From assembly GCF_003634755.1 (NCBI RefSeq), contig NZ_RBXA01000007.1:1-44794 (forward strand): DNA of 44,794 nt, given 5' to 3'. The notes below the pieces were generated by a model that did not search any database, was not told the origin of the DNA, and worked only from the letters and a program-made list of their open reading frames with translations. This DNA comes from Flavobacterium limicola (GTDB taxonomy: Bacteria; Bacteroidota; Bacteroidia; Flavobacteriales; Flavobacteriaceae). This document shows positions 8,678 to 16,898 of this stretch, one piece after another; within the stretch, counting starts at the first letter, position 1, and each line of letters starts with the position of its first letter. A program made the position numbers and the translations under genes.

Positions 8678-9562
8678 ATGAAACGAAATTTACTTATTGC
8701 TTTTGTACTTATGTCGATTCCTATTTTTGCTCAAAACATACCCTTGCGTGATACTATTTCATTGACTATTAACGACCATAACACCATTTTTATAAAAGCT
8801 ATTTTCAATGAAAAAGACACTTTAAATTTAAATTTCGATACCGGGACAACCGAATTGATTTTAACAAATGATGTTTTAAATAATACACTTAAATCTAAGC
8901 CCAAACTTTACAGCACATTCTATAATTTAAAAATTGGAGCAACAAATTATAAAACTAAAGTTTATGACGCTGAATTAGCAGGACATGAAACCGATGGGAG
9001 ATTTGGTTGGGACTTTTTCAAAGGAAAAGTCGTTGAACTCAATTATGATAATCATTCTATGATTGTTCATTCTGAATTACCTAAATATGTACCATTAGAC
9101 AGTAAATTCACTACACTGAAAATGGAATTCTGGAAAGACTTGTTTTTAGTTTCAAGTGAAATAAAGGAAAATGGGATTGTAAATACAGCCCTTTTTCTCT
9201 TTGATACAGGCTTTGACAGAACTGTACTGTTAGATAATGATTTATTAAAAGAAGGTAACTTTCCAACTAACAAAATGGAGTTTGTCAAAAAAGTAATCAT
9301 GAAAGGTGCGCAAGGAAATGAAATTCCTGTTATTACCTCTAATTTAAAAACCTTAAAAATTGGAAAATATAAAGTTAAAAATATTCCAGTTCAAACAACC
9401 ATTTCGCAAAAGCCATTACGTGATAAAAATGTTCATCTTTTAGGCAACGAAATTCTGAAAAGATTTAACCTGTTCCTTGATTTTCAAAAAAACGTCGTGT
9501 ACTTAAAACCCAATCATTTATTTAACGACAAATACATTGACCAAAAGAAAAACGGCATATAA
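8678..9562 (+). CDS. Secreted retropepsin-like aspartyl protease family protein
   Basis: A GTG upstream at 8621 would add 19 residues before the signal peptide. The ATG at 8678 gives a clean Sec signal (MKRNLLIAFVLMSIPIFAQ) and is chosen. Two aspartyl-protease-like motifs are visible: NLNFDTGTTELIL near residue 53 and FLFDTGFDRTVLLDN near residue 175. Each is followed by beta-rich sequence, which suggests two pepsin-like lobes. The C-terminus has LLGNEILKRFNLFLDFQ, typical of bacterial retropepsin-like proteins. Likely periplasmic or surface-located; substrate unknown. It lies 90 bp after the DUF4386 gene and may share its transcript. Confidence 0.8.
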   Translation: MKRNLLIAFVLMSIPIFAQNIPLRDTISLTINDHNTIFIKAIFNEKDTLNLNFDTGTTELILTNDVLNNTLKSKPKLYSTFYNLKIGATNYKTKVYDAELAGHETDGRFGWDFFKGKVVELNYDNHSMIVHSELPKYVPLDSKFTTLKMEFWKDLFLVSSEIKENGIVNTALFLFDTGFDRTVLLDNDLLKEGNFPTNKMEFVKKVIMKGAQGNEIPVITSNLKTLKIGKYKVKNIPVQTTISQKPLRDKNVHLLGNEILKRFNLFLDFQKNVVYLKPNHLFNDKYIDQKKNGI

Positions 9563-9726
9563 TCGCTGGTTGGTACTATGGTGGGTTTAGATTTACTCGA
9601 GAAAATGGTTTTGTATTTGGGAATTTTGGTGCTTTCAAAAAGAAGGCTTACTTTAGTTCCAAAGCTCTTGCAGCAAGTGAACATAAAACCGCAAACAGAA
9701 TACTGACTCAACAATCTAACGCAACT
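9563..9726. other. Spacer between solo genes (cassette-like)
   Basis: The sequence starts CGCTGGTTGGTACTATGG and continues with TTCCAAAGCTCTTGCAGCAAG. It happens to be open in one frame but has no start or conserved domain that I recognise. From memory it resembles non-coding blocks that recur between unrelated genes in Bacteroidota. Treated as a spacer. Confidence 0.4.
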
Positions 9727-10293
9727 ATGATATATAAAAATTTAAATATCAGTAATTTACACGAAGCCCAAGGTGATATGAGAAATGGCTATGGGTATGG
9801 CTCCATAGGTGTTTTTGTTTCAGGAATAGTTTGGGTATTTTCGAGCTTGATTGTAAATTACCATTCCTCACAAAAAGGGATCTGGACTTTAATTATTGGA
9901 GGAATGTTCATCTTTCCAATAGCAACATTACTTGGAAAACTGATGGGTATTAAAGGAGGACATCAAAAGAATAACCCTTTTGGGAAACTGGCAATGGAAG
10001 GTACACTATGGATGATTATGTGTATTCCGTTAGCTTATGGTTTGTCACTGATAAAAGTAGAATGGTTTTTTCAAGGAATGATGATGGTCATTGCCGGACG
10101 ATACTTAACCTTTGCAAGTATTTACGGTATACGCCTTTATTGGGTTTTGGGAATTATTCTGGGATTGGCAGCTTATGCTCTTTTTAGAATGGAAGCAGGC
10201 GGCTTTCCTTCTGCATTGACAGGCGGTTTAATTGAAATTATATTTGGGATTGTTATTTATTGTCTTTACAGATATGACAAACAAAAGATATAG
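9727..10293 (+). CDS. Multi-pass membrane protein, DUF7010-like
   Basis: 188 residues with about five hydrophobic helices: ~28-45, 53-70, 90-108, 115-132 and 137-180 as two closely spaced helices. The head NLHEAQGDMRNGYGYGSIGVFVSG and the GKLMGIKGGH loop resemble small membrane proteins annotated as DUF7010, but I am not certain of the family. It is probably an inner-membrane protein. There is no catalytic motif. It is the last gene of the accessory island before the repeat field. Confidence 0.65.
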   Translation: MIYKNLNISNLHEAQGDMRNGYGYGSIGVFVSGIVWVFSSLIVNYHSSQKGIWTLIIGGMFIFPIATLLGKLMGIKGGHQKNNPFGKLAMEGTLWMIMCIPLAYGLSLIKVEWFFQGMMMVIAGRYLTFASIYGIRLYWVLGIILGLAAYALFRMEAGGFPSALTGGLIEIIFGIVIYCLYRYDKQKI

Positions 10294-10934
10294 AAAATTG
10301 ATGGGACTCTTTGCTACATAAATGAAATGAGATTAAAATACCTGCTGGTAGCAGCCAGAGTTGTTGGGTGTGCAGCATGAACAAGGAATTAAAGTCACTG
10401 AACATCACAATAAATAACTATTTGTGAAGTAACCCTTTTTTGAACGGAATCGTCCACACGTTTATTCTTTATGGGTTTTTCGATACAAGAGTTACAAGAA
10501 AATCAAGCGTATTTATAGGTTTTTTGTAGCGCTAAACAATCGTTTATTGAGTGTTTGCCTTTTTCAATGCGATATAAATAAACAAATACTATTTTTGGTT
10601 AAAATTATTATTTCTTAAAGAATGATCTTTTCTTTTAGTTCATGTGTTTGAATCTTCGATTTGTCTTGATCAAAAAAGTGATAGAAAAGTATTCATGGGT
10701 TATTATTGAACGTTTCTTCTTTTGCTTTGATTAGTCACAAGTTACTGCTTTATTGGAGTTCGTGAATCTTCGATTTCAAAAGAAACAAAAAATATATATG
10801 GGTTAACTGTAGGTCTATTGGTACTATATAGTATTATTCAAGAACACTCTTTTCTTTTAGCTCACTTAACTTTTATTATAAGTGGTGTTCGCTGAATCTT
10901 CGATTTGCCTTGATGCAAAAGAAACAAAAGATCA
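10294..10934. other. Gene-free region: spacer, then degenerate repeat modules
   Basis: 10294-10420 is spacer-like, with a small hairpin CTGCT-GGT-AGCAG. From ~10600 on there are degenerate copies of the repeat modules: AAGAATGATCTTTTCTTTT, TCGTGAATCTTCGATTTCAAAAG, and TTGATxxAAAAAG blocks like those at 240-330. No gene is seen. Confidence 0.7.
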
Positions 10935-11071
10935 AGCCTGAAAATCAAAAGCTTAAAAACTACCTCAAAGCGCCGTTCCGCAGCCCGAGCCGTTCGCCTT
11001 CCAGGCTCAACTCGCGGACTGCTGCCACTTTACTTTTTCGTTGTTTTTCGATGCTTTTTATTTAAGGGCAG
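10935..11071 (+). repeat. Dispersed repeat core B, copy B1
   Basis: Full-length B core, from GCCTGAAAATCAAAAGC to TTTATTTAAGGGC. It is nearly identical to 11302-11438 and to the partial copy at 1-90. Confidence 0.9.
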
Positions 11072-11301
11072 GAGAGGAGTTTTCAGTTATGGGTTCTAGG
11101 TTTTTGGTATTGGGTTTTAGTGAGGAGGTTTGTGATTTTCGTTTTTACCCCAGCCCTAAAGGGAGTCGGAAATTCAGAGCATGATGTTGTTTCGACTATA
11201 TGGAGACTTTAAATGGTGTTACCAATGACTTTTTATTGAGAGTAAAAATCAAGGTGTACTTATTTTTCTTTTGTCTTGATACAAAAGAAACAAAAGATCA
11301 A

Positions 11302-11438
11302 GCCTGAAAATCAAAAGCTCAAAAACTACCTCAAAGTACCGTTCCGCAGCCCGAGCCGTTCGCCTTCCAGGCTCAACTAGCGGACTGCTGCCACTTTACT
11401 TTTTCGTTGTTTTTCTATGCTTTTTATTTAAGGGCGGT
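11302..11438 (+). repeat. Dispersed repeat core B, copy B2
   Basis: Full-length B core, differing from B1 at a few positions (CTCGCGG to CTAGCGG, CGCCG to TACCG). It is followed by the tail GGCGGTTAGAGGAG and then a triplet microsatellite. Confidence 0.9.
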
Positions 11439-11469
11439 TAGAGGAGTGGTTACATAAACGTTTATTGGA

Positions 11470-11515
<46 letters not shown>

Positions 11516-11532
11516 TATATGAAGAACGATCT

Positions 11533-11560
11533 TTTCTTTTTTGCTTGATCAAAAAAGAAA
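11533..11560. repeat. Palindromic repeat module H, copy H2
   Basis: Perfect arms TTTCTTTTTTG and CAAAAAAGAAA around CTTGAT, identical to 4324-4351. Confidence 0.85.
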
Positions 11561-11620
11561 CAAAAAAATATTCACGGGTTGTTATTGTTTTTTTGGTTTT
11601 CATGAATCTTCGATTTCACT

Positions 11621-11720
11621 GCCTGAAAATCAAAAGCTGTTTTGGGTTTTTTACCTGACTGCCACTGGCAGTCCTCCTTTTAATTTCAAATGTTGTTTTT
11701 TATGCTTTTATTTAAGGGCG
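11621..11720 (+). repeat. Collapsed repeat core B, copy B3
   Basis: It has the B-core left end (GCCTGAAAATCAAAAGCT) and right end (ATGCTTTTATTTAAGGGCGG). The interior is replaced by a shorter sequence with its own hairpin (GACTGCCA/TGGCAGTC). This suggests deletion or core exchange between the same boundaries. Confidence 0.8.
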
Positions 11721-11756
11721 GTTAGAGGAGGGTTTATATGAACGTTTATTGGAACT

Positions 11757-11787
11757 ACTATTATTATTATTATTATTATTATTATTT
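11757..11787. repeat. (ATT)n microsatellite
   Basis: The run begins as ACTACT and changes to ATT units. It is again positioned after AACGTTTATTGGA. Confidence 0.9.
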
Positions 11788-11804
11788 CTGAAGAACGATC
11801 TTTA

Positions 11805-11826
11805 CTTTTTTCCTTGATGAAAAAAG
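11805..11826. repeat. Palindromic repeat module H, copy H3, with a swapped base pair
   Basis: Arms CTTTTTTC (11805-11812) and GAAAAAAG (11819-11826) enclose the same CTTGAT loop. The loop-closing pair is C-G here instead of the G-C of copies H1 and H2. Confidence 0.85.
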
Positions 11827-11846
11827 AAACAAAAGATCAAGCCTGA

Positions 11847-11980
11847 ATAGTTATATCCCAAAATCATCGGACGTATTTTCCTATCGCAACCCCAGCCGCT
11901 CGTGTTTCACACTCGACTCGGGGGCTGCTCCCTTCGGCCAAGGCTTAAATACTTACCGTGATTTTTTGGGATATAACTAT
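11847..11980. repeat. Dispersed inverted-repeat core A, copy A3
   Basis: Ends TAGTTATATCCC (11848-11859) and GGGATATAACTA (11968-11979) pair perfectly. Relative to copy A1, both arms carry the matching T-to-A and A-to-T change. It is followed by the usual tail and an (ATT)n run. Confidence 0.9.
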
Positions 11981-12010
11981 AAGGGCGGGAGAGGAGGGGT
12001 TGAATGAACG

Positions 12011-12038
12011 TTTATTATTATTATTATTATTATTATTA
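12011..12038. repeat. (ATT)n microsatellite
   Basis: About nine ATT units after GAACGTTT. It runs directly into the inverted-repeat element at 12036. Confidence 0.9.
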
Positions 12039-12143
12039 ACCCGTTGGGTGTAATTAAAATGGTTAGCAATTTGTTTTCTTTTTCGTTCATGCTAAAAAAA
12101 GTATTTGAGCTGCCATTTTTAATAATTACACCCAATGGGTTAA
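12036..12143. mobile_element. MITE-like 108-bp inverted-repeat element, copy 1
   Basis: 21-bp terminal inverted repeats, TTAACCCGTTGGGTGTAATT plus A at the left, with its complement at the right, contain one mismatch. They enclose a ~66-bp AT-rich non-coding core. A diverged homologue is at 22790-22905, with shared blocks AATTAAAA-TGGTT and ATAATT-CACCCAA. No transposase is encoded, so it would need one in trans. Calling it mobile is inference from the structure and the second copy. Confidence 0.6.
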
Positions 12144-12159
12144 TTCTAGAGCAAATGGT

Positions 12160-12167
12160 TATATTTG
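12160..12167 (+). promoter_or_regulatory. Candidate -7 promoter element of the export operon (TATATTTG)
   Basis: A perfect TAnnTTTG match. The expected -33 position falls on the right end of the inverted-repeat element (TTAATTC, about 20 nt upstream). Transcription from here would start about 75 nt before the wzm ATG at 12247. Confidence 0.5.
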
Positions 12168-12246
12168 CCTGATAATACCACCGTTGTATAAAGAAAATGA
12201 ATGTCGGCTTGCGATGTTTTACTTTGTACATAAGCATCCTAAAACA

Positions 12247-13116
12247 ATGAATAATTCAGAAAATGGCGCTACGCCGTGGTTGTTTGAAATAACGCCTAAA
12301 AATAAATTCTTTTCACTGAATCTTAATGAGGTTTGGCAGTATAGGGACTTGTTGCTGCTTTTTGTTAAAAGAGATATTGTAACGGTTTACAAACAAACCG
12401 TTTTAGGTCCGCTCTGGTATTTTATCCAGCCGCTGTTTACATCCGTTATTTTTACTATTATTTTCAATACTGTTGCAGGAATTGTTACTGGTAGTGTTCC
12501 GCCGTTTTTGTTTAATTTAGCCAGTATTACTGTTTGGAATTATTTTTCCTCCTGTTTGTTGGCTACTTCGGATACTTTTAAAGCCAATGCCGGGTTGTTT
12601 GGGAAAGTTTATTTTCCAAGAATCATCATGCCATTATCTATAGTGCTCTCCAACCTGATTAAGTTTGGATTGCAGTTGCTTATTTTTGTAGTTTTTTATA
12701 TTTATTTTATAGTATCTGGGGAGTCCTTATCGCCTAATTTTACGCTCCTTTTTTTTCCGGTTTTAGTATTCTTGATGGGGTTGTTGGGGTTGGGTCTTGG
12801 AATGATTATTTCTTCTATGGTCACTAAATACAGGGACTTGACCTATTTAGTGACTTTTGGAATACAGTTGCTGATGTATATTTCGGCGGTCAATTACCCA
12901 TTGGCATTGATACAAGAAAAGATGCCTGATTATTCGTGGATTATTGATTATAATCCGATGGCGTATGTTATTGAAATATCTCGATATATGTTGTTGAACA
13001 CTGGAAGTTTTTCGGTTGGTTCCTTTCTATATGTTGGTGTTGTAGCGGTAGCTGTTTTTTTTATAGGATTGCTGATTTTTAACAAAACAGAAAAAACATT
13101 TATAGATACGGTTTAG
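12247..13116 (+). CDS. wzm: ABC-2 type polysaccharide exporter permease (Wzm)
   Basis: This is the integral-membrane half of an O-antigen/capsule exporter, forming the channel that moves undecaprenyl-linked polymer across the inner membrane with the ATPase at 13845. The ATG at 12247 gives the usual head (NGATPWLFEITPKNKFFSLN); an upstream in-frame ATG at 12184 would add 21 unlikely residues. Family signs are EVWQYRDLLLLFVKRDIVTVYKQTVLGPLWYF near residues 25-55, the KVYFPRIIMPLS amphipathic segment, and six hydrophobic helices. The C-terminus NPMAYVIEISRYMLL is also typical. Its ATPase partner is separated from it by an inserted small gene and repeats, which is unusual. Confidence 0.9.
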   Translation: MNNSENGATPWLFEITPKNKFFSLNLNEVWQYRDLLLLFVKRDIVTVYKQTVLGPLWYFIQPLFTSVIFTIIFNTVAGIVTGSVPPFLFNLASITVWNYFSSCLLATSDTFKANAGLFGKVYFPRIIMPLSIVLSNLIKFGLQLLIFVVFYIYFIVSGESLSPNFTLLFFPVLVFLMGLLGLGLGMIISSMVTKYRDLTYLVTFGIQLLMYISAVNYPLALIQEKMPDYSWIIDYNPMAYVIEISRYMLLNTGSFSVGSFLYVGVVAVAVFFIGLLIFNKTEKTFIDTV

Positions 13117-13249
13117 TGATGAAGTGAGAAGTGAGAAGTGAGGAGGTGAGAAGTGAGGAGGTGAGAAGTGAGAAGTAAAAAGTGAGAAGTAAAAAGTGAA
13201 GGGTGAGGAGGTGAGAAGTGAAAAGTGAAGGGTGAGGGTGAGGAAGTGA
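13117..13249 (+). repeat. GTGAGAAGTGAGGAG minisatellite, S2
   Basis: Degenerate tandem repeats of 7-8 bp (GTGAGAA, GTGAGGAG, GTAAAAA, GTGAAGG) start right at the wzm stop codon. They form the left border of the inserted four-helix-bundle gene. Confidence 0.9.
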
Positions 13250-13302
13250 ATTCATAGTTTATACGCACTGTTTGCAAAAAAATTTCATTAAATAAAAAAG
13301 AT

Positions 13303-13659
13303 ATGGATAATAAAGATTTGGAGGTTTGGAAGAAAAGCATGGATTTGGTGGAGACTATTTATAAGTTGACTCAAACATTTCCAGATTCGGAAAAATTTGG
13401 TTTGACGAGTCAAATGCGAAGATCTGCAGTTTCAATTCCATCTAATATTGCTGAAGGGTCCGCAAGAAAAGGAGATAAGGAATTAATTCATTTCCTTTAT
13501 ATTGCCTTGGGCTCACTTTCAGAGTTAGACACCCAATATACAATAGCTGTTAGAATAAATTATACTAGTAAAGAGGAAAATATTGAGAATCAAATTACCG
13601 ATGTTAAAAAAATACTTTTAGGATTTAGAAATTATTTAGAAAGAAAGAGTGAAAAGTAA
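13303..13659 (+). CDS. Four helix bundle protein (S23 / 23S-rRNA-intervening-sequence protein family)
   Basis: 118 residues with the family's conserved track: DLEVWKKSMDLVETIYKLT at the N-terminus, then FGLTSQMRRSAVSIPSNIAEG at ~44-64. Next is an aromatic/acidic helix with FLYIALGSLSELDTQ at ~77-91. The C-terminal helix is basic. Members fold as four-helix bundles. They were first noted in intervening sequences of 23S rRNA genes but occur widely elsewhere, including polysaccharide loci; their function is unknown. Here it splits wzm from wzt and is bracketed by the same minisatellite type on both sides, so it looks like an inserted unit. Confidence 0.9.
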   Translation: MDNKDLEVWKKSMDLVETIYKLTQTFPDSEKFGLTSQMRRSAVSIPSNIAEGSARKGDKELIHFLYIALGSLSELDTQYTIAVRINYTSKEENIENQITDVKKILLGFRNYLERKSEK

Positions 13660-13702
13660 AAGAGTGAAAAATCAGAAGTGAAGCATGAGTAGTAAAAAGT
13701 GA
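13646..13702 (+). repeat. Minisatellite S3 after the four-helix-bundle gene
   Basis: GAGTGAAAAGTAAAAGAGTGAAAA and similar units begin inside the last codons of the four-helix-bundle gene and run on past its stop. Confidence 0.75.
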
Positions 13703-13809
13703 ATAGAATTGGGTAACAAAATCCCGTTTTTCAATACTATCGTTTTACATCTCACTAAAAACTACTAACTAATATCATTTCAAGGCTAACGAATTTCATC
13801 TCGCTAACA

Positions 13810-13839
13810 CCTTTTCACTTCTCACGATTCACCACTCAC
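13810..13839 (-). repeat. Inverted minisatellite S4 just before wzt
   Basis: TTTTCACTTCTCAC and CACCACTCACTT are reverse-complement forms of the S2/S3 units. They end six bases before the wzt ATG, so the segment 13117-13839 is bounded by inverted copies. Confidence 0.7.
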
Positions 13840-13844
13840 TTATT

Positions 13845-15143
13845 ATGGAAGACATTATATTAAAAGCTGAAAATATCTCCAAACAATACCGTTTGGGACA
13901 GGTAGGTACTGGTACCATCAGTCATGATTTGAACCGATGGTGGCATAAACTGAGAGGGAAAGAGGATCCCTATCTTAAAATAGGTGATACTAATGACCGC
14001 AGTACCAAAGGGGAGAGTGATTATGTCTGGGCTTTGCAGGATATCAACTTTGAAGTGGAGCGCGGAGAAGTCATTGGTATTATAGGAAAAAACGGGGCTG
14101 GAAAATCGACTTTGCTTAAAATTCTGTCCAAAGTGGCAGCACCCACCACGGGAAGTATTAAATCCAGAGGGAGGATTGCTTCTTTGCTTGAAGTGGGAAC
14201 AGGTTTTCATCCGGAGTTGACGGGTAGGGAAAACATTTTCTTGAACGGTGCCATTCTGGGAATGACCAAGAAAGAGATTGCTGCAAAACTGGACGAAATC
14301 ATTGATTTTTCGGGATGCGAACGCTATATTGACACACCGGTAAAACGATACAGTTCCGGAATGACGGTGCGATTGGCTTTTGCCGTAGCGGCATTTTTAG
14401 AACCTGAAATTCTTATCATTGATGAGGTTTTGGCTGTAGGCGATGCTGAGTTTCAGAAGAAAGCTTTGGGGAAAATGCAGGATATTTCAAGACAAGGCGG
14501 TAGAACGGTATTGTTTGTGAGTCATAATATGGCGGCAGTAAAGAGTTTGTGTACCAGGGGAATTGTGCTTGAGCATGGGAAAGTGGTGTTTGAGGGGGGG
14601 ATTGAGGAAAGTGTAGATTATTACACTGAAATTTTTTCGAAAGTGTTTAGTGACCCGCCCGTTTACAAGGATTATTCTAATAAGATTGAAATTTTGTCAT
14701 TTCATGTAAAAGTTAATGATAGAATTGTCAAATCAGGAACAAGTATTCTTTTAGGGCAAAAAATTAAAATAATTTTAAATATTTTAATCAAAGATGATTT
14801 TGATGATTTATCGATAGCAATTGATATTCTAGATAAGAATGGTGGGTTAATGTCTCATTTAACAAATGAAGATGATGGATTTTATTCGAATAAATTAAAG
14901 AATAAAGATTGTAAAATTTTTGAAATAGAAACGTCGGAGTTATTATTTATTCCTAGTTCCTATTCTATGAATATTTGGTTTGGAATAGGACAGGTTGAAG
15001 GGGTGTACGACATTAAAAATTTTTTCAATTTCATTATTGAACAAAGTGCTTATACAAAGAGAACAAAACAATTACCGAGCCATTCAAAAGTATATTTACA
15101 TTCTAAATGGAGTGTTGAAATTCTAAATAAAGATAATGATTAA
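13845..15143 (+). CDS. wzt: ABC exporter ATP-binding protein with carbohydrate-binding C-terminal domain (Wzt)
   Basis: ATPase of the polysaccharide exporter, partner of the permease at 12247. It has Walker A GKNGAGKST (81-89), ABC signature YSSGM (169-173), Walker B ILIIDE (189-194) and the H-loop histidine in SHN near 227. Residues ~255-432 form a beta-rich extension of the Wzt_C type, starting near PVYKDYSNKIEILSFHVKV. In characterised ABC-type O-antigen systems this domain binds the modified non-reducing end of the chain and sets export specificity. The NBD part has moderate GC, while the C-terminal part is far more AT-rich, suggesting a mosaic gene. The stop overlaps the next start by 8 bp. 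Confidence 0.93.
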   Translation: MEDIILKAENISKQYRLGQVGTGTISHDLNRWWHKLRGKEDPYLKIGDTNDRSTKGESDYVWALQDINFEVERGEVIGIIGKNGAGKSTLLKILSKVAAPTTGSIKSRGRIASLLEVGTGFHPELTGRENIFLNGAILGMTKKEIAAKLDEIIDFSGCERYIDTPVKRYSSGMTVRLAFAVAAFLEPEILIIDEVLAVGDAEFQKKALGKMQDISRQGGRTVLFVSHNMAAVKSLCTRGIVLEHGKVVFEGGIEESVDYYTEIFSKVFSDPPVYKDYSNKIEILSFHVKVNDRIVKSGTSILLGQKIKIILNILIKDDFDDLSIAIDILDKNGGLMSHLTNEDDGFYSNKLKNKDCKIFEIETSELLFIPSSYSMNIWFGIGQVEGVYDIKNFFNFIIEQSAYTKRTKQLPSHSKVYLHSKWSVEILNKDND

Positions 15144-15999
15144 AGTCGGGTACTTATTGTCATACGATTATGATTTGATTTTTACGTCAATTAATCAAAT
15201 ATATGAAGAAGCAGATAAAATATTTATTGCTATTGATGTCAATAGAAGGACATGGAGTGGGAATGACTATGAATTGCCATTGTCATTCTTTGAAAATATT
15301 GAATTGTTAGATTATAAAAATAAGATTCAGATTTATGAAGATAATTTTTATATTTCTGAATTAATCCCTATTGAATGCGAAACAAGGGAACGTAACCTAT
15401 TATTAAAAAAGATGGGTAGGGGATGGTTAATTCAATTGGATGTTGATGAATATGTATATGATTTCAAAACATTAACTAATTATTTAAATAAATATTGGTA
15501 TTTAACTTTATTTCCAAAGTTTACTCCTATAGTTTTTAAGGGTAAATTAATTACATTATTTAAACAAACTGAAGAAGGGTTTCTATACATTGATAATGAT
15601 GAGAAATTTCCTTTTATTACAAATTTGAATAAATATGAGTTTACAAGGTATAATACCAAAGTAAGAAATCATTTTGTTAATGTTAATGTAGTTCATCAAT
15701 CATGGGCTCGAACGGATGATGAAATTCAAACAAAAATAAAAAATTGGGGCCATCGTGATGATTTTAATACCAAGAACTATTTTGAATTTTGGAAAAACAT
15801 TTCAAGTTCGGATTATATGAATTATAATAACATACATCCAATAAATCCTGAGGTATGGAATAAATTACATTTTTTGCCTTCAAAATCAATAGATGAATTC
15901 ATTAATACATATTCGATCAGAAACAGACAAATATTGATTAATTTGTCAAAAATGAAAATATTTAAGTCTATGGTAAAAATAATAATTGGTAGAGAATAA
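15136..15999 (+). CDS. Probable glycosyltransferase (GT-A, GT2-like), uncharacterised
   Basis: 287 residues beginning MIKVGYLLSYDYDLIFTSIN. Secondary-structure style and a metal-binding-like DVDEY (near residue 112, in GWLIQLDVDEYVYD) suggest a GT-A glycosyltransferase that lacks the usual GT2 N-terminal NDGS block. RERNLLLK before the acidic motif is typical of such enzymes that describe deviations from a main GT2 family. It overlaps wzt by 8 bp, so it is translationally coupled to the exporter. Very AT-rich. The sugar is unknown. Confidence 0.65.
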   Translation: MIKVGYLLSYDYDLIFTSINQIYEEADKIFIAIDVNRRTWSGNDYELPLSFFENIELLDYKNKIQIYEDNFYISELIPIECETRERNLLLKKMGRGWLIQLDVDEYVYDFKTLTNYLNKYWYLTLFPKFTPIVFKGKLITLFKQTEEGFLYIDNDEKFPFITNLNKYEFTRYNTKVRNHFVNVNVVHQSWARTDDEIQTKIKNWGHRDDFNTKNYFEFWKNISSSDYMNYNNIHPINPEVWNKLHFLPSKSIDEFINTYSIRNRQILINLSKMKIFKSMVKIIIGRE

Positions 16000-16889
16000 T
16001 GTTAGCGATAGTAATCCCTTATTATAAGCTTACTTTTTTTGAACAAACTTTACAGTCTTTGGCAAGTCAAACGGATCAGCGATTCAAAGTTTATATTGGT
16101 GATGATGCCAGTCCTGAGAGTCCAATTGAATTGTTGGAAGAGTACCAACGAAAGTTTGATTTTGTGTATCATCGTTTTGAAGAAAATTTGGGAGGAATTT
16201 CGCTTACACAACAATGGGAACGTTGTATTGCATTATCAAACAAAGAAAAGTGGATAATGATATTGGGAGATGATGATGTGTTAGGAGAAAATGTAGTGGA
16301 GGCTTTTTATCATGATATTGAGGGAATTACGAGAGTTTCAAATATTATAAGGTTTGCAAGTATGAAAATTGATGGAGACGGAATGTCAATTTCCAAAATA
16401 TATTCACATCCAAGGAGTGAAAAATCTATTGATTTTATTTTTAGAGATTCAAGGAGTTCGTTAAGTGAATATGTATTTAATAAAAAACAGATTTTAAATA
16501 TAGGTTTCAAAGATTTTCCTTTAGCATGGTTTTCGGATGTATTAGCAGTTTTAGAATTTTCAGATTTTAAAGAAGTTATTACTATAAATGAAGCAGTAGT
16601 TTACATTCGAATTACTGATTTGAGTATTTCAGGAAATCAAAATAATTTGAAATTAAAAGCAAAAGCTACTTTCTATTTTTATAACTATTTATTGACGAAA
16701 AAGAGTGGCCAGTTTGTAAAGAATCAGAAAATTGAGTTGCTTTTAAAAATCTCTAAATGTTATATTTATAATAAAAAAGAATTAAATTATTTTTTTAAAA
16801 TTTCTAAAATTTATTTAATTAATTTTTTGTTTACTGACTATTTTGGTTTTATTAAATCAATATTTTTTAATGTTTTTAGAAGAAAATAA
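15999..16889 (+). CDS. Family 2 glycosyltransferase, paralog of the enzyme at 17962
   Basis: A classical GT-A N-terminus: LAIVIPYYKLTFFEQTLQSL, then YIGDDASPES (donor-binding acidic motif near residue 38), then WIMILGDDDVL (metal-binding DDD near 90). The C-terminal ~70 residues are Lys/Phe/Ile-rich and may contact the membrane. The start codon overlaps the previous stop (TAATG). The N-terminal ~95 residues are strikingly similar to those of the protein at 17962, while the C-terminal parts diverge. Acts on the cytoplasmic face on the lipid-linked glycan; donor and linkage unknown. Confidence 0.88.
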   Translation: MLAIVIPYYKLTFFEQTLQSLASQTDQRFKVYIGDDASPESPIELLEEYQRKFDFVYHRFEENLGGISLTQQWERCIALSNKEKWIMILGDDDVLGENVVEAFYHDIEGITRVSNIIRFASMKIDGDGMSISKIYSHPRSEKSIDFIFRDSRSSLSEYVFNKKQILNIGFKDFPLAWFSDVLAVLEFSDFKEVITINEAVVYIRITDLSISGNQNNLKLKAKATFYFYNYLLTKKSGQFVKNQKIELLLKISKCYIYNKKELNYFFKISKIYLINFLFTDYFGFIKSIFFNVFRRK

Positions 16890-16898
16890 AAATAAGTT

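Noticed and set aside
11541..11741. A 66-residue ORF in the repeat field
   Set aside because: Composed of repeat modules H, E and B3; not conserved between copies.
12184..12246. Longer Wzm start
   Set aside because: The extra residues are not like the family head, and the ATG at 12247 gives the normal start.
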